Assembly: GCA_019359115.1 (NCBI GenBank)
Contig: JAHHHW010000107.1
Coordinates: 1-64,000, forward strand
DNA: 64,000 nucleotides
Direction of reading: 5' to 3'
From: Pelatocladus maniniholoensis HA4357-MV3
Lineage (GTDB): Bacteria; Cyanobacteriota; Cyanobacteriia; Cyanobacteriales; Nostocaceae
In this document: one piece after another, positions 45,065 through 54,134 of the stretch
Position numbering within the stretch: the first letter of the stretch is position 1
Layout of the letters: every line of letters starts with the position of its first letter
Notes under the pieces: model-generated
What the model saw: only the letters and a program-made list of their open reading frames with translations
Databases searched by the model: none
Told to the model about the DNA's origin: nothing
Program-made: the position numbers and the translations under genes

Positions 45065-46264
45065 ATGACAGCAGACAAGAAAAACTTGTTCTTCGCAAAA
45101 CCTTTAACTAGGTGGGGAATTTTTTTGGCGGTTTCCATTGCTTTTGCTACGGGCTTAGTGTCTTTCTTCAGTTTGTTATTGCTTCGCTCCCAAGTTCAAA
45201 ACGAACCACAAAAGCCTGTGAAAGCTGCGCCTGCAAGAGTTGCTGTGACTGCTTTAGGGCGGATTGTACCTGATGGCGAAATCACTCAATTGTCTGCTCC
45301 AAGTTCACTAACTGGCGTACGAGTAGAAAAGCTGTTGGTAAAAGAAGGAGATCAAGTCAAAGCAGGTCAAGTAGTGGCGTTGTTGGAAGGATACACGCGT
45401 ACTCTTGTGGCTGTACAACAAGCCTTAGACAGCGTGACAGTGGCTCAAGCTAAACTAGCACAGGTGAAAGCTGGCGCAAAAACAGGCGATATTGATGCTC
45501 AAAAAGCAGCGATCGCTCAGGTAGAATGGCAATTACAAGGAGAGATCGCCACTCAGCAAGCAGCGATCGCCAGTCTCCAAGCCCAAGTACAAAATGCCGA
45601 AACCGAAAACAACCGCTATCAACAACTATATAGAGAAGGTGCAATTTCCGCATCAACAGCAGAGAGCAAAGCGTTGCAACTGAAGACCTTGCAACAGCAA
45701 CTAACTGAAGGTCAAGCAGCCCTTACACGCACTGTTGATACTCTCCAACAACAACTCAGAGAATCTAAAGCCAAACTAGGAAGTATAAAAGAGGTGCGTC
45801 CCACAGATGTGCGCCTAGCACAAGCCGAACTCAAGAGTGCGATGTCTGCTGTGAAACAAGCACAAGCCCAGCATGAATTAACTTACGTAAAATCTCCAGT
45901 CAGTGGTAAAGTTTTGAAAACTCATGCCAAATCAGGAGAAGTAGTCGCCACTAACGGTATTGTAGAGATTGGTAAAATTTCTCAAATGTACGCGATCGCA
46001 GAAGTTTACCAAACAGATATTCAAAAAGTACGTATAGGTCAAAAAGCGATCATTACTAGCACCGCCTTTCCTGGCAAAAAATTACAAGGAACCGTGAGCG
46101 AAATCGGTTTACTCGTTGACAGACAAAATATTTTAAGTGTCAACCCTGGTGCAGATACAGATCGCAGAGTCGTTGAAGTCAAAATCCGCCTCGATAACCC
46201 AGCAGATAGCCAACAAATCTCAGGTTTAACCAACTTACAAGTAGATGTAGCTATTAAAATTTAG
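45065..46264 (+). CDS. hgdB: HgdB, HlyD/DevB-type membrane fusion protein
   Basis: The 399-residue protein has one N-terminal membrane helix (WGIFLAVSIAFATGLVSFFSLLLL), a lipoyl/barrel-sandwich domain (GVRVEKLLVKEGDQVKAGQVVALLEG), a long coiled-coil hairpin with many Ala/Gln (about 120-260) and the returning half-lipoyl (YVKSPVSGKVLKTHAKSGEVV). This is a DevB-type periplasmic adaptor. With HgdC it would export heterocyst glycolipids to the outer layer through TolC. The gene heads the hgdB-hgdC-hgdA set. Confidence 0.92.
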   Translation: MTADKKNLFFAKPLTRWGIFLAVSIAFATGLVSFFSLLLLRSQVQNEPQKPVKAAPARVAVTALGRIVPDGEITQLSAPSSLTGVRVEKLLVKEGDQVKAGQVVALLEGYTRTLVAVQQALDSVTVAQAKLAQVKAGAKTGDIDAQKAAIAQVEWQLQGEIATQQAAIASLQAQVQNAETENNRYQQLYREGAISASTAESKALQLKTLQQQLTEGQAALTRTVDTLQQQLRESKAKLGSIKEVRPTDVRLAQAELKSAMSAVKQAQAQHELTYVKSPVSGKVLKTHAKSGEVVATNGIVEIGKISQMYAIAEVYQTDIQKVRIGQKAIITSTAFPGKKLQGTVSEIGLLVDRQNILSVNPGADTDRRVVEVKIRLDNPADSQQISGLTNLQVDVAIKI

Positions 46265-46352
46265 CCACCCACAAAACAAAGTAGTTAGGCTAGTTTTTTA
46301 CTACTAATTACTAACCACTAACTACCAATTACCAATTACCAATTACCAAATC

Positions 46353-47531
46353 ATGGTGTTTAAAATTCCTCTGGCATGGTTGCAACTAGTCAGAAACAAA
46401 ATTCGTTCTCTAGTAGCTGTAGCTGGCATTGGTTTTATTGTAATTTTGATGTTTATGCAACTTGGATTTCAAGATGCTCTCTACTCCAGTGCTACCCAGG
46501 TGCATCGCAATCTCCGAGGCGATTTATTTTTAGTCAGCGCTCAATACAAATCTTTGACTGCAATTCAAAGCTTCTTTCGGACTAGATTGTATCAAGCTTT
46601 GGGGTTTGATGGTGTAGAATCAGTTAGTCCTATATATTTGGGATTTGCTAAATTTAAGAACCCCGAAAACGGCGAGAAATATTCAATCTATGTGATTGGT
46701 TTTGAACCAGGAAGACCAATCATGAATATGCCAGAGGTTGAGAAGAATATAGATAAAATTAAAATTCCTGATGTCGTACTTTTTGACCGCAATTCTCGCC
46801 CAGAATTTGGGCCAGTTGCCAAGAAATTTGTTCAGGAAAATACCGAACAAATACTAGAAATATTTCCCTTTGATTCCTTAAGAGGTTATAGAGTTAGATT
46901 AGGTGGTTTATTTAGTTTAGGGCCATCTTTTGGTGTGGATGGAAACTTGATAGTCAGTGACACAACTTTCTTAAGGATATTTCCTGACAGCCGTCCTTCA
47001 GAAATGATCGATGTCGGTGTGATTTCTCTACAACCAGGTGCTAATCCTCAAAAAGTAATAGCAGAATTGCGAGCTAATTTACCCAACGACGTGAAACTTT
47101 TTACTCACCAAGAGTTTATTGATTTTGAGAAAGAATATTGGGCTACGAGAACACCCATTGGTTTCATACTCAATCTCATGCTTTCAATGGCTTCAGTTGT
47201 TGGTGTGGTAATTGTTTATCAAATTCTTTACAGTAATATCTCCACTCAACTCGTCGCTTATGCAACCTTAAAAGCCATAGGTTATGAAAACAATTACTTA
47301 TTAAATGTTGTGTTTCAACAGGCTTTTATATTGTCAGTTTTAGGTTATATTCCAGGGTTTTTTCTATCTATATTCATATATGATTTCGCTATGGAAGCCA
47401 CTAAACTACCCATCATGATGACTCCTCAAAATGCAGTAATTGTTTTCATCTCAACAATATTAATGTGTATGACCTCTGGTGCATTAGCTATCAATAAACT
47501 GCGCTCCACAGACCCCGCAGATATTTTTTAG
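46353..47531 (+). CDS. hgdC: HgdC, DevC-type permease of a MacB-like exporter
   Basis: The 392-residue membrane protein has a first helix near residues 18-38 (VAVAGIGFIVILMFMQLGF), a large periplasmic domain, and three helices near the C-terminus starting in SMASVVGVVIVYQILY. The cytosolic ATPase (DevA type) is not encoded here, in agreement with what is known for the Anabaena hgdBC pair; it must borrow one from another locus. It is 88 bases behind hgdB. Confidence 0.9.
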   Translation: MVFKIPLAWLQLVRNKIRSLVAVAGIGFIVILMFMQLGFQDALYSSATQVHRNLRGDLFLVSAQYKSLTAIQSFFRTRLYQALGFDGVESVSPIYLGFAKFKNPENGEKYSIYVIGFEPGRPIMNMPEVEKNIDKIKIPDVVLFDRNSRPEFGPVAKKFVQENTEQILEIFPFDSLRGYRVRLGGLFSLGPSFGVDGNLIVSDTTFLRIFPDSRPSEMIDVGVISLQPGANPQKVIAELRANLPNDVKLFTHQEFIDFEKEYWATRTPIGFILNLMLSMASVVGVVIVYQILYSNISTQLVAYATLKAIGYENNYLLNVVFQQAFILSVLGYIPGFFLSIFIYDFAMEATKLPIMMTPQNAVIVFISTILMCMTSGALAINKLRSTDPADIF

Positions 47532-47657
47532 TCATTAGTAGAGACGCAATTATACTCTTACGAGAAGCCGCTCTTACGAGCGTCTACACGTCTATACAAT
47601 AGTCATTGGTAATTGGTATTTCATCCCTCACACTCCTCAAATAATTTGTATCCAAAT

Positions 47658-48665
47658 ATGAACTTGCAAAATAAAACTATCCTCATCACTGGAATTGGCG
47701 AATTTATCGGTTTGCGTACTGCTCAATTAGCGATCGCCAACGGGATGAAAGTCTGTGGAATGCAAAGTACCACAGATAAAGCCAAAAAAGCACAGAATTT
47801 AGGCACAAAAGTCATCATTGGCAATATCACCGATTCTACTACTGCCGAATTAGCTTGTCAGGGAGTAGATATAGTTGTACATACAGATGAAATTGCCAAA
47901 GAAGGTGGTTCTCTAGAAGAATTTCGCAAAGTCAATGTTGATGGAACTATCAACATTGCTAAAGCAGCTAAAAATGCTGGTGTTAAAACCTTTGTTTATA
48001 TCTCCAGTGGATTAGTTTATGGCTTTAATTATCCTAAACACATCACAGAAGAAGGACCACTTTCAGGAGATAATAATCCCTATTGTCAGACAAAAATAGA
48101 AGCTGAAAAAGCACTTTTACAACTGAATAATCCACCAGATTTTGGCATCATTATTCTTAGAGCAGGTGATGTTTACGGGCCAGGTAGTATTCCTTGGATA
48201 GTCCGACCATTAATCATGATGCGGCAAAAATTATTTGCCTATGCTGGTGATGGAATGGGAATCATCAATCACGTATATATTGATAACCTAGTTACAGCTA
48301 TATTTTTAGCAATAGAAAAAGAAACCTACGGCGAAACTTTCAACATCACCGACGGACAAGAAACTACTTGGAAGGAATATTTTACTTGCTTGGCAGAAAT
48401 GTCAGGTTTGCCAGCACCTTTTTCACTACCAAAAGACGAACTCAAACTATTTCTTAAGCTGCGCTACCAAGGACAAAAGCTCTTTCGTAAACAAGCTGAT
48501 ATCTTACCAGAAGCCGTAGATTTTATGACTCGTCCCTATGCTTATTCAATTGAAAAAGCACGCACAAATTTAAGCTATGAACCCAAAGTTAATTTAGAGG
48601 AAGGAATGCGTTTAACGCAGGAATGGGTGAAAAAAACAGACCTCAAGAAAATTGTGAATGGTTAG
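47658..48665 (+). CDS. hgdA: HgdA, NAD-dependent epimerase-like protein
   Basis: The start is put at 47658 (MNLQNKTILITG), giving 335 residues; the upstream part of the frame lies in repeat sequence. It is an extended SDR with NPYCQTK (YxxxK) and VYISSGLVYG. The glycine motif reads TGIGEFIG, with Glu where the second conserved Gly is in its paralogue (TGIGGFIG at the other end of the locus). In Anabaena PCC 7120 HgdA is needed for a normal glycolipid layer, possibly for the sugar. It lies 126 bases behind hgdC. Confidence 0.88.
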   Translation: MNLQNKTILITGIGEFIGLRTAQLAIANGMKVCGMQSTTDKAKKAQNLGTKVIIGNITDSTTAELACQGVDIVVHTDEIAKEGGSLEEFRKVNVDGTINIAKAAKNAGVKTFVYISSGLVYGFNYPKHITEEGPLSGDNNPYCQTKIEAEKALLQLNNPPDFGIIILRAGDVYGPGSIPWIVRPLIMMRQKLFAYAGDGMGIINHVYIDNLVTAIFLAIEKETYGETFNITDGQETTWKEYFTCLAEMSGLPAPFSLPKDELKLFLKLRYQGQKLFRKQADILPEAVDFMTRPYAYSIEKARTNLSYEPKVNLEEGMRLTQEWVKKTDLKKIVNG

Positions 48666-48674
48666 GTGAAAATA

Positions 48675-49145
48675 ATGCTAACGAGAGCTTCTAAATTTTT
48701 GACATTTCTACTTCTGAGTTTGGTAAGTATAGGTTTGTCTAATACAGTGCAGGCAGAACCTACAACCACACTAACTGTAGTAGTAAATGGTATCAAACAC
48801 CAAAAAGGTCAGATTTGTCTGAAAGTATATGCGAGTGAAAAAGGATTTCCTATGAGTGAGACTAGTGGTGTAAAAAGCGGCTGTACCAAAATCACAGGAA
48901 GTTCCGTAAAGAAAGAATTTATTGGTTTAAAACCAGGAAAGTATGCAGTTGCTGTTGTTGATGATCAAAACGGAGATTATAAACTCAATCAAGATTTTTT
49001 AGGCATTCCACAAGAAGGTTTTGGAGTTTCTAATAACCCAACCGTATCAATCATAACTGGCACACCAAAATTCAATAAAGCAAGTTTCCCATTACAAAAA
49101 AATACAACCATCAACATTGAAATGAAATATGGATTAGAGCAATAA
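48675..49145 (+). CDS. DUF2141 secreted protein in the hgd operon
   Basis: The start ATG at 48675 gives 156 residues; GGTGA five bases upstream could be the ribosome-binding site, and a GTG at 48666 is an alternative. A signal peptide (residues 1-26, ending TVQA) leads to a DUF2141 beta-sandwich with LTVVVNGIKHQKGQICLKVY and VAVVDDQNGDYKLNQDFLGIPQEGFG. The family is thought to be periplasmic, with unknown role. Position 10 bases behind hgdA and before two glycosyltransferases indicates a role in glycolipid layer formation. Confidence 0.85.
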   Translation: MLTRASKFLTFLLLSLVSIGLSNTVQAEPTTTLTVVVNGIKHQKGQICLKVYASEKGFPMSETSGVKSGCTKITGSSVKKEFIGLKPGKYAVAVVDDQNGDYKLNQDFLGIPQEGFGVSNNPTVSIITGTPKFNKASFPLQKNTTINIEMKYGLEQ

Positions 49146-49258
49146 TAATTTTTTTGTTATATATCTTGTACTTGACTATAAGTATGCCTAGAAATAAAGT
49201 TCCAGGCTTCTAGTAAAAGTCATCTCAATATGACTGAGTAATTCGATGAAGTGGCTCT

Positions 49259-49283
49259 TAGCTAAGAAATAAATTTCTTGGCG
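49259..49283. repeat. Half copy of the GCCAAGAAAT repeat
   Basis: TAGCTAAGAAATAAATTTCTTGGCG is the first hairpin of the two-hairpin unit seen at 11550 and 52055. It lies directly before the next gene and produces a false TTG start in the longer frame. Confidence 0.65.
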
Positions 49284-49331
49284 TTCAAAAAAATCTCTCT
49301 ATCTCTCACTCCTCACACACACTCCTCACCA

Positions 49332-50591
49332 ATGAAAGAATTGGCGATATCTCTGTCTAGAATGTTGCTAAGTTGGTTGGCAATTCAAACATTTGTGACT
49401 TTAGCTTTTTTATGGACATTAAGAACGCATCGCAGAAATTCCTTACCAGATGAACAGCTTCCGAAAACAGCAGTTATTATTTGTTTGCGGGGAAGCGATC
49501 CGTTTCTACCCAATTGTTTAGAATCACTTCTGCAACAAAACTATCCACAATATGATTTAAAGATAATTATCGATCATCGTGAAGATCCAGCTTGGAAAAT
49601 TGCTACCGAAACTATAGCCTCACTTGATGCAACTAATGTCCAAATTAGCCCTTTGAGTATCAGACGATATAACTGTAGCCTCAAATGCAGTTCTATTGTC
49701 CAAGCTGTCTCAGAATTGGATGAATCCTACAAAGTAGTTGCATTTGTAGATGCTGATGCGATAGTTCATCCCAACTGGTTACGCGAATTAGTTAGCCCTC
49801 TAGCCGATCCGAAAGTAGGAGCGACTACTGGTAATCGCTGGTACTTACCCACAGGTAAATATTGGGGTTCACTGGTGCGGTATTTCTGGAATTCCTCTGC
49901 TGTTGTGCAGATGAGTTTGTACCGCATTCCTTGGGGGGGTAGTTTAGCACTCAAAACAGAAGTGATTCACGAAACCGAACTACTAGAGAGATGGGCAAGA
50001 GCCTATACTGACGATACTATGATCCGCAGAGTTCTGGCAAATTATGGATTTCAGGTAAAGTTTGTACCATCTCTGTTGATTCTCAATCGTGAAGAGTGTG
50101 ATTTACCGAGATTATTTGACTGGACAAAGCGTCAGATGTTGTCTTCGCGCCTTTATCATCCCCAGTGGTGGGCGGTAATTGCTGATGCATTGCAAACAGT
50201 ACTACTTCCGAATCTGCTGTTGGTGTTGTCTGTAGCAGCGTTATGGATGCAACAATGGGATGCTGCGGCTTTAGCTTTCATTAGCTATGGTAGCTATATA
50301 GTGGCATTGTTGTTACTGGCGATCGCCCTAGAAATCGGAGTCAGACCGATAATTCGCGACAACACAACAATCAAAACCAAATTGTCACCAGCCACGGTAG
50401 TCAAAATGTTAATTGGCATACCCCTAACACACTGGTTTTATGGGTTTGCACTTACATTATCTTTTTGGATGTCAAAAGTTACCTGGCGCGGCGTCACCTA
50501 CCAAATCAAAGGGCCTTGGCACATTCGTCTGATTGAATATCGCCCCTATCAAATCTTAGACCAACCCATTGACAGCAAAGTATCTTTGTAA
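49332..50591 (+). CDS. Family 2 glycosyltransferase in the hgd operon
   Basis: The start ATG at 49332 gives 419 residues. An N-terminal membrane helix is followed by a GT-A fold: TAVIICLRGSDPFLPNCLESLLQQNYP, the metal-binding VAFVDADAIVHPNWL, and DDTMIRRVLANYGF with RQMLSSRLYHP (like QxxRW). Three C-terminal helices follow. It resembles ceramide- or sterol-type glycosyltransferases of family 21. It may transfer the sugar to the long-chain alcohol, as an alternative to the GT4 enzyme that follows. Confidence 0.85.
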   Translation: MKELAISLSRMLLSWLAIQTFVTLAFLWTLRTHRRNSLPDEQLPKTAVIICLRGSDPFLPNCLESLLQQNYPQYDLKIIIDHREDPAWKIATETIASLDATNVQISPLSIRRYNCSLKCSSIVQAVSELDESYKVVAFVDADAIVHPNWLRELVSPLADPKVGATTGNRWYLPTGKYWGSLVRYFWNSSAVVQMSLYRIPWGGSLALKTEVIHETELLERWARAYTDDTMIRRVLANYGFQVKFVPSLLILNREECDLPRLFDWTKRQMLSSRLYHPQWWAVIADALQTVLLPNLLLVLSVAALWMQQWDAAALAFISYGSYIVALLLLAIALEIGVRPIIRDNTTIKTKLSPATVVKMLIGIPLTHWFYGFALTLSFWMSKVTWRGVTYQIKGPWHIRLIEYRPYQILDQPIDSKVSL

Positions 50592-50725
50592 ACATCTAAA
50601 CTCAAATAAATCAAGCAGTCAGCTTCAACAGACTTGAGCGATGAGACTGCGATTTCAATTGCAGGCGGGTTTTTTAAACATTTAGGATGCTTCCCCCATC
50701 TCCTCATCTCCACAAATCCTTAACT

Positions 50726-52003
50726 ATGAAAAAACAACCTCTTCGCATAGCGTTAATTACAGGATTGTATGCGCCATTTTTGACAGGGGTTTCCATCGCA
50801 GTACACCAACGAGTGCGCTGGTTACTACAACAGGGACACGAAGTATTTCTCATCCATCCAGAAATCAACGATCAATATCCAGAAGAAGTTGGTAATCGTC
50901 CGATGGAGGGACTCAAAGAACTCCAAACTTTTCCCAAATTTTCTTCCTATGCATTTCCCACTCAACCCTTGATCTTTTATAAATCTCTTCCCCAACCATT
51001 ACATAATCGTCATTGGAGCGATACCAAATTACTGGAGAACTATAAACCAGACATTGTGATTGTTGAAGAAGCACCACAAATGCGAGGCTTTTATTCACTT
51101 TATTTGCAAGGTTACGGTCGTCCTGTAGGTATTGAATACGCTAAGAAAACTGGCACACCAATCATATCGCTATTCCACACTGATATCGTTGCTTATATTC
51201 GCTATTACATGGGCAATCAATTTTTTAGCTTTATTCGTCCCATGTTACCCATGTTAATCAAGCAATTCAGCGAAGCTTACGACCATAACTTTTTTTCTTC
51301 ACGCGAACAACTTGAAAAATATCAAAGCTTGAAATCCCAACGCAGCGAATATCTACCCTATCAAGGTATAGATTGCCAAAAATTTAATCCTGCCAATATC
51401 TCCTACAACCCCATTCCCAACGATAATCGTCCCACACTTTTGTTTGTTGGACGCATTGCTCCCGAAAAGAGTGTTATTCAACTTTTAGATATATACCCAA
51501 TCGTCGCTGCCAAAATCCCTGATGTACATCTAGTTATTGTTGGTAGTGGTCCCCAACAAGAAGAAATCCGTCAACGTGCAGCTCAATTTGGCAAAGGTGT
51601 AACCGTCTGGGGAGAATCTCATGGTACAGAACTATTGGGATGGTATGCACGAGCCGATGTTTTTGTCAATGCATCTGTTACCGAAAACTTCTGCACTTCC
51701 ACCAACGAAGCTTTAGCATCGGGAACTCCTGTAATTGCAGTCAAAGCACCCTCAACCTCAGAACAAGTAGTTCCTGGTCGCAATGGCTTTTTAGCTCAAC
51801 CAAATAGTCCTTGGGATTTTGCAAATAAAGTAATTAGAATTCTCGAAAATCCCGAACTTAAAGAAGAAATGTCTCTCCACGCTCGTTTTTCTGTTCTTGA
51901 ATATGATTGGTCTGTATGTATGCAAAAGTTTGAACAGAGACTACATCAAATAGTGGAAAAATCAAACAATTTAGCAGCAACACCTATTCCCGCTTTGGAA
52001 TGA
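50726..52003 (+). CDS. hglT: HglT-like family 4 glycosyltransferase
   Basis: The start ATG at 50726 (MKKQPLRIALITG) gives 425 residues. The GT-B fold has an N-terminal Rossmann half (LYAPFLTGVSIAVHQRVRWLLQQGHEV) and a C-terminal GT4 domain (LLFVGRIAPEKSV, VTENFCTSTNEALASGTPVIA with the sugar-nucleotide E-x7-E motif). In Anabaena PCC 7120 the hglT product adds glucose to the aglycone and lies at the corresponding end of this operon. The symbol is given by position and family. Confidence 0.8.
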   Translation: MKKQPLRIALITGLYAPFLTGVSIAVHQRVRWLLQQGHEVFLIHPEINDQYPEEVGNRPMEGLKELQTFPKFSSYAFPTQPLIFYKSLPQPLHNRHWSDTKLLENYKPDIVIVEEAPQMRGFYSLYLQGYGRPVGIEYAKKTGTPIISLFHTDIVAYIRYYMGNQFFSFIRPMLPMLIKQFSEAYDHNFFSSREQLEKYQSLKSQRSEYLPYQGIDCQKFNPANISYNPIPNDNRPTLLFVGRIAPEKSVIQLLDIYPIVAAKIPDVHLVIVGSGPQQEEIRQRAAQFGKGVTVWGESHGTELLGWYARADVFVNASVTENFCTSTNEALASGTPVIAVKAPSTSEQVVPGRNGFLAQPNSPWDFANKVIRILENPELKEEMSLHARFSVLEYDWSVCMQKFEQRLHQIVEKSNNLAATPIPALE

Positions 52004-52054
52004 ATTCCAAAGCTTATAGCGAAAGTCTTCTTTAGAAGACTTATCAAGAATTTT

Positions 52055-52106
52055 AGTCCACTTAAGTGGACTTGAGCTATTAGCCAGAGAATTTATTCTC
52101 TGGCGG
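52055..52106. repeat. Two-hairpin repeat, reversed copy
   Basis: AGTCCACTTAAGTGGACT (52055-52072) and GCCAGAGAATTTATTCTCTGGC (52083-52104) form two hairpins in an order reversed relative to 11550-11603. A further hairpin (AAGTCTTCTTTAGAAGACTT) lies at 52023-52042. They may end transcription of the hgd operon. Confidence 0.7.
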
Positions 52107-52211
52107 TAAATTAGGAAAGTGCAATCTCGTAATGCCTGTAAAATAGTTGGTAAGTTTTCTTTAAATTTTTCTATAGCCTGCCGAAAATCTTTAACTTCCG
52201 GACGAACATAA

Positions 52212-53765
52212 TTAATAAAAGTGGTGATTTATCCTTTCTAACAGGTGTTCTCCCACTCGCAATGCATTTGCCATAATTGTCAATGACGGATTCACAGCAG
52301 AACTAGAAGGGAAAAAGCTACCATCAACAACATAAAGATTATCGACATCGTGGGTACGACAATTAAGATCGAGTACAGACTTTCTGGGATGTTCGCCAAA
52401 ACGACAAGTACCACATTGATGTCCAACTTCTTTCACAGTTAAATTTTGAGGAAAGACAACTGAAACATGTCCTTTGTGAGATGGTAGTTTCATTGATTGT
52501 AAAACTGAAACCCAGCGTTTCATCAAACGATTAAAGCCTTGTTCATTATTCTTGGTATAATCAACAATAATTTGCTCTCCTTTAAGATAAACACGGTTGT
52601 TAGGATTTGGTAAATCTTCAGTGATCAGTAACCAAGAAACAGAATGGTTTGCTACTGCTTCTGCAATAAATTTAGGTGTCAAAGGTGGTGCATAAGCAGC
52701 AACTTTATTTGTGGTGAGATTACCTAGCAATTGAATGCTTCCCATAGGAAAGGGAAAACCTTTTTCACCCCAATAAAAATCATTGACAGCTATTGTTTTG
52801 TGAAAAACTGTAGGATTAAATTTTGTAGATAAAGCCATGACTACTCCAAATTTATGAGCCATGTAATTTCGCCCTACCAGATGAGAACTATTGGCTAATC
52901 CATTTGGATGTCGATCATTAGCAGACTGAAGTAATAATACTGCTGAATTGACAGCACCACAAGCCAGAACAACAATATCTGCCGAAAAAATATGCCGTTT
53001 TCCTGCGATTTCTGCTACTACTCCGGTAACTTCTCGACCAGATGCACTTGTGTGTAGACGTAGAACTTTGGCTTGAGTAATTAAAGTCACGTTTGGATTA
53101 GCTATAGCTGGACGCACACAGTTAATATCAGCATCAGATTTTGCATTCACAAAACATGGAAAACCATCACAAGTATCACAACGAATACAAGTACTTAAAA
53201 AACGATTAGTTTCATTTAATTTAATCCCAAGTGGTAAATAAAATGGATGTAAGCCTTTGTTTTTTAAACCATCATTAATTTCTTTAATATATGGTTCGTG
53301 GCTGATAGGAAGAAAAGGGTAATCTTCACTAATTTGAGGTTCAGTAGGATCTAAATTTCGCTGACCATGTACTTCATATAGTTTTTCTGCTTCCGTATAG
53401 TATGGTGCAAAATCTTGATATCTTAATGGCCATTCCGGAGAGATACCGTCTCGATGAAAAACTTTATTAAAGTCTTGTTCACGAAATCTAAATAATGCTC
53501 CACCATAAAATTTAGTGTTACCACCAACATAATAGTGTGTGACTGGACGAATTACTTGACCATGTTTGTCGTACCAAACTTCTTGGGGACGATAACATTT
53601 TTTTTGAAAAATTAGCCGAGAATCCCAATTTGCTTTTTCTTGAGGTACGAAAGAACCTCTTTCTAGCAGCAAAATTTTCTTTCCACTTGGTGCTAATTTA
53701 TATGCTAGTGTTCCTCCACCAGCACCCGTACCAATGATGATTACATCATAATGACAATCAGCCAT
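52212..53765 (-). CDS. GMC-family oxidoreductase
   Basis: The start at 53765 (MADCHYDVIIIG) has GGAG six bases upstream; longer frames have no such site. The 517-residue protein has the FAD-binding IIIGTGAGGGTLAYKLA, LLLERG and GNTKFYGGALFRFREQDF segments, and a C-terminal GTCRFG / VDGSFFPSSSAVNPSLTIMANALR typical of GMC oxidases and dehydrogenases of alcohols. Cys-rich stretch RCDTCDGFPC may hold iron or a disulfide. It is convergent with hglT and could oxidise long-chain alcohols. Confidence 0.87.
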   Translation of the reverse strand: MADCHYDVIIIGTGAGGGTLAYKLAPSGKKILLLERGSFVPQEKANWDSRLIFQKKCYRPQEVWYDKHGQVIRPVTHYYVGGNTKFYGGALFRFREQDFNKVFHRDGISPEWPLRYQDFAPYYTEAEKLYEVHGQRNLDPTEPQISEDYPFLPISHEPYIKEINDGLKNKGLHPFYLPLGIKLNETNRFLSTCIRCDTCDGFPCFVNAKSDADINCVRPAIANPNVTLITQAKVLRLHTSASGREVTGVVAEIAGKRHIFSADIVVLACGAVNSAVLLLQSANDRHPNGLANSSHLVGRNYMAHKFGVVMALSTKFNPTVFHKTIAVNDFYWGEKGFPFPMGSIQLLGNLTTNKVAAYAPPLTPKFIAEAVANHSVSWLLITEDLPNPNNRVYLKGEQIIVDYTKNNEQGFNRLMKRWVSVLQSMKLPSHKGHVSVVFPQNLTVKEVGHQCGTCRFGEHPRKSVLDLNCRTHDVDNLYVVDGSFFPSSSAVNPSLTIMANALRVGEHLLERINHHFY

Positions 53766-54134
53766 TTTTTCTCCGTTGGTTGAGTTTGTGGTCATGCACC
53801 AGGTGTGAGGAAAAAAGAATGATACTAAATACAAAACATCACGACGAGTATAAATAGCAGCTATATAAATGGCAAGCTGCTATTTATCTTTTTCAATGGT
53901 TATCTATTAAGGTAAGTAAAATTATCAAAAATCAAATCATGATATTTTTTAGTGATGATTATTGCAGTTTTAATGTAACAAATATAATTTTTATGCAATT
54001 TTTATCGAATACATTTATTAACTTGTTGAAAACTTGATATCAAATATAAGTTAAAGTTTGTAGTAAGATGTTTAGGGCTAATTTAAGCACTAAACATCTT
54101 ACTACAAACAATTTGAAGTTAATCTAAAAGATTA
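53766..54134. other. Intergenic region with a long inverted repeat
   Basis: No gene is seen. At 54057-54075 and 54090-54108 lies an exact 19-bp inverted repeat (TTTGTAGTAAGATGTTTAG and its reverse complement) with a 14-base loop. The rest is AT-rich. Confidence 0.7.
54057..54108 (-). terminator. 19-bp perfect hairpin behind the HetN-like gene
   Basis: The stem is exact over 19 pairs. It lies 27 bases behind the stop codon of the minus-strand SDR gene. It may end transcription, though read from the minus strand it is followed only by AAACTTTAACTT rather than a clean T-run. Confidence 0.5.
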
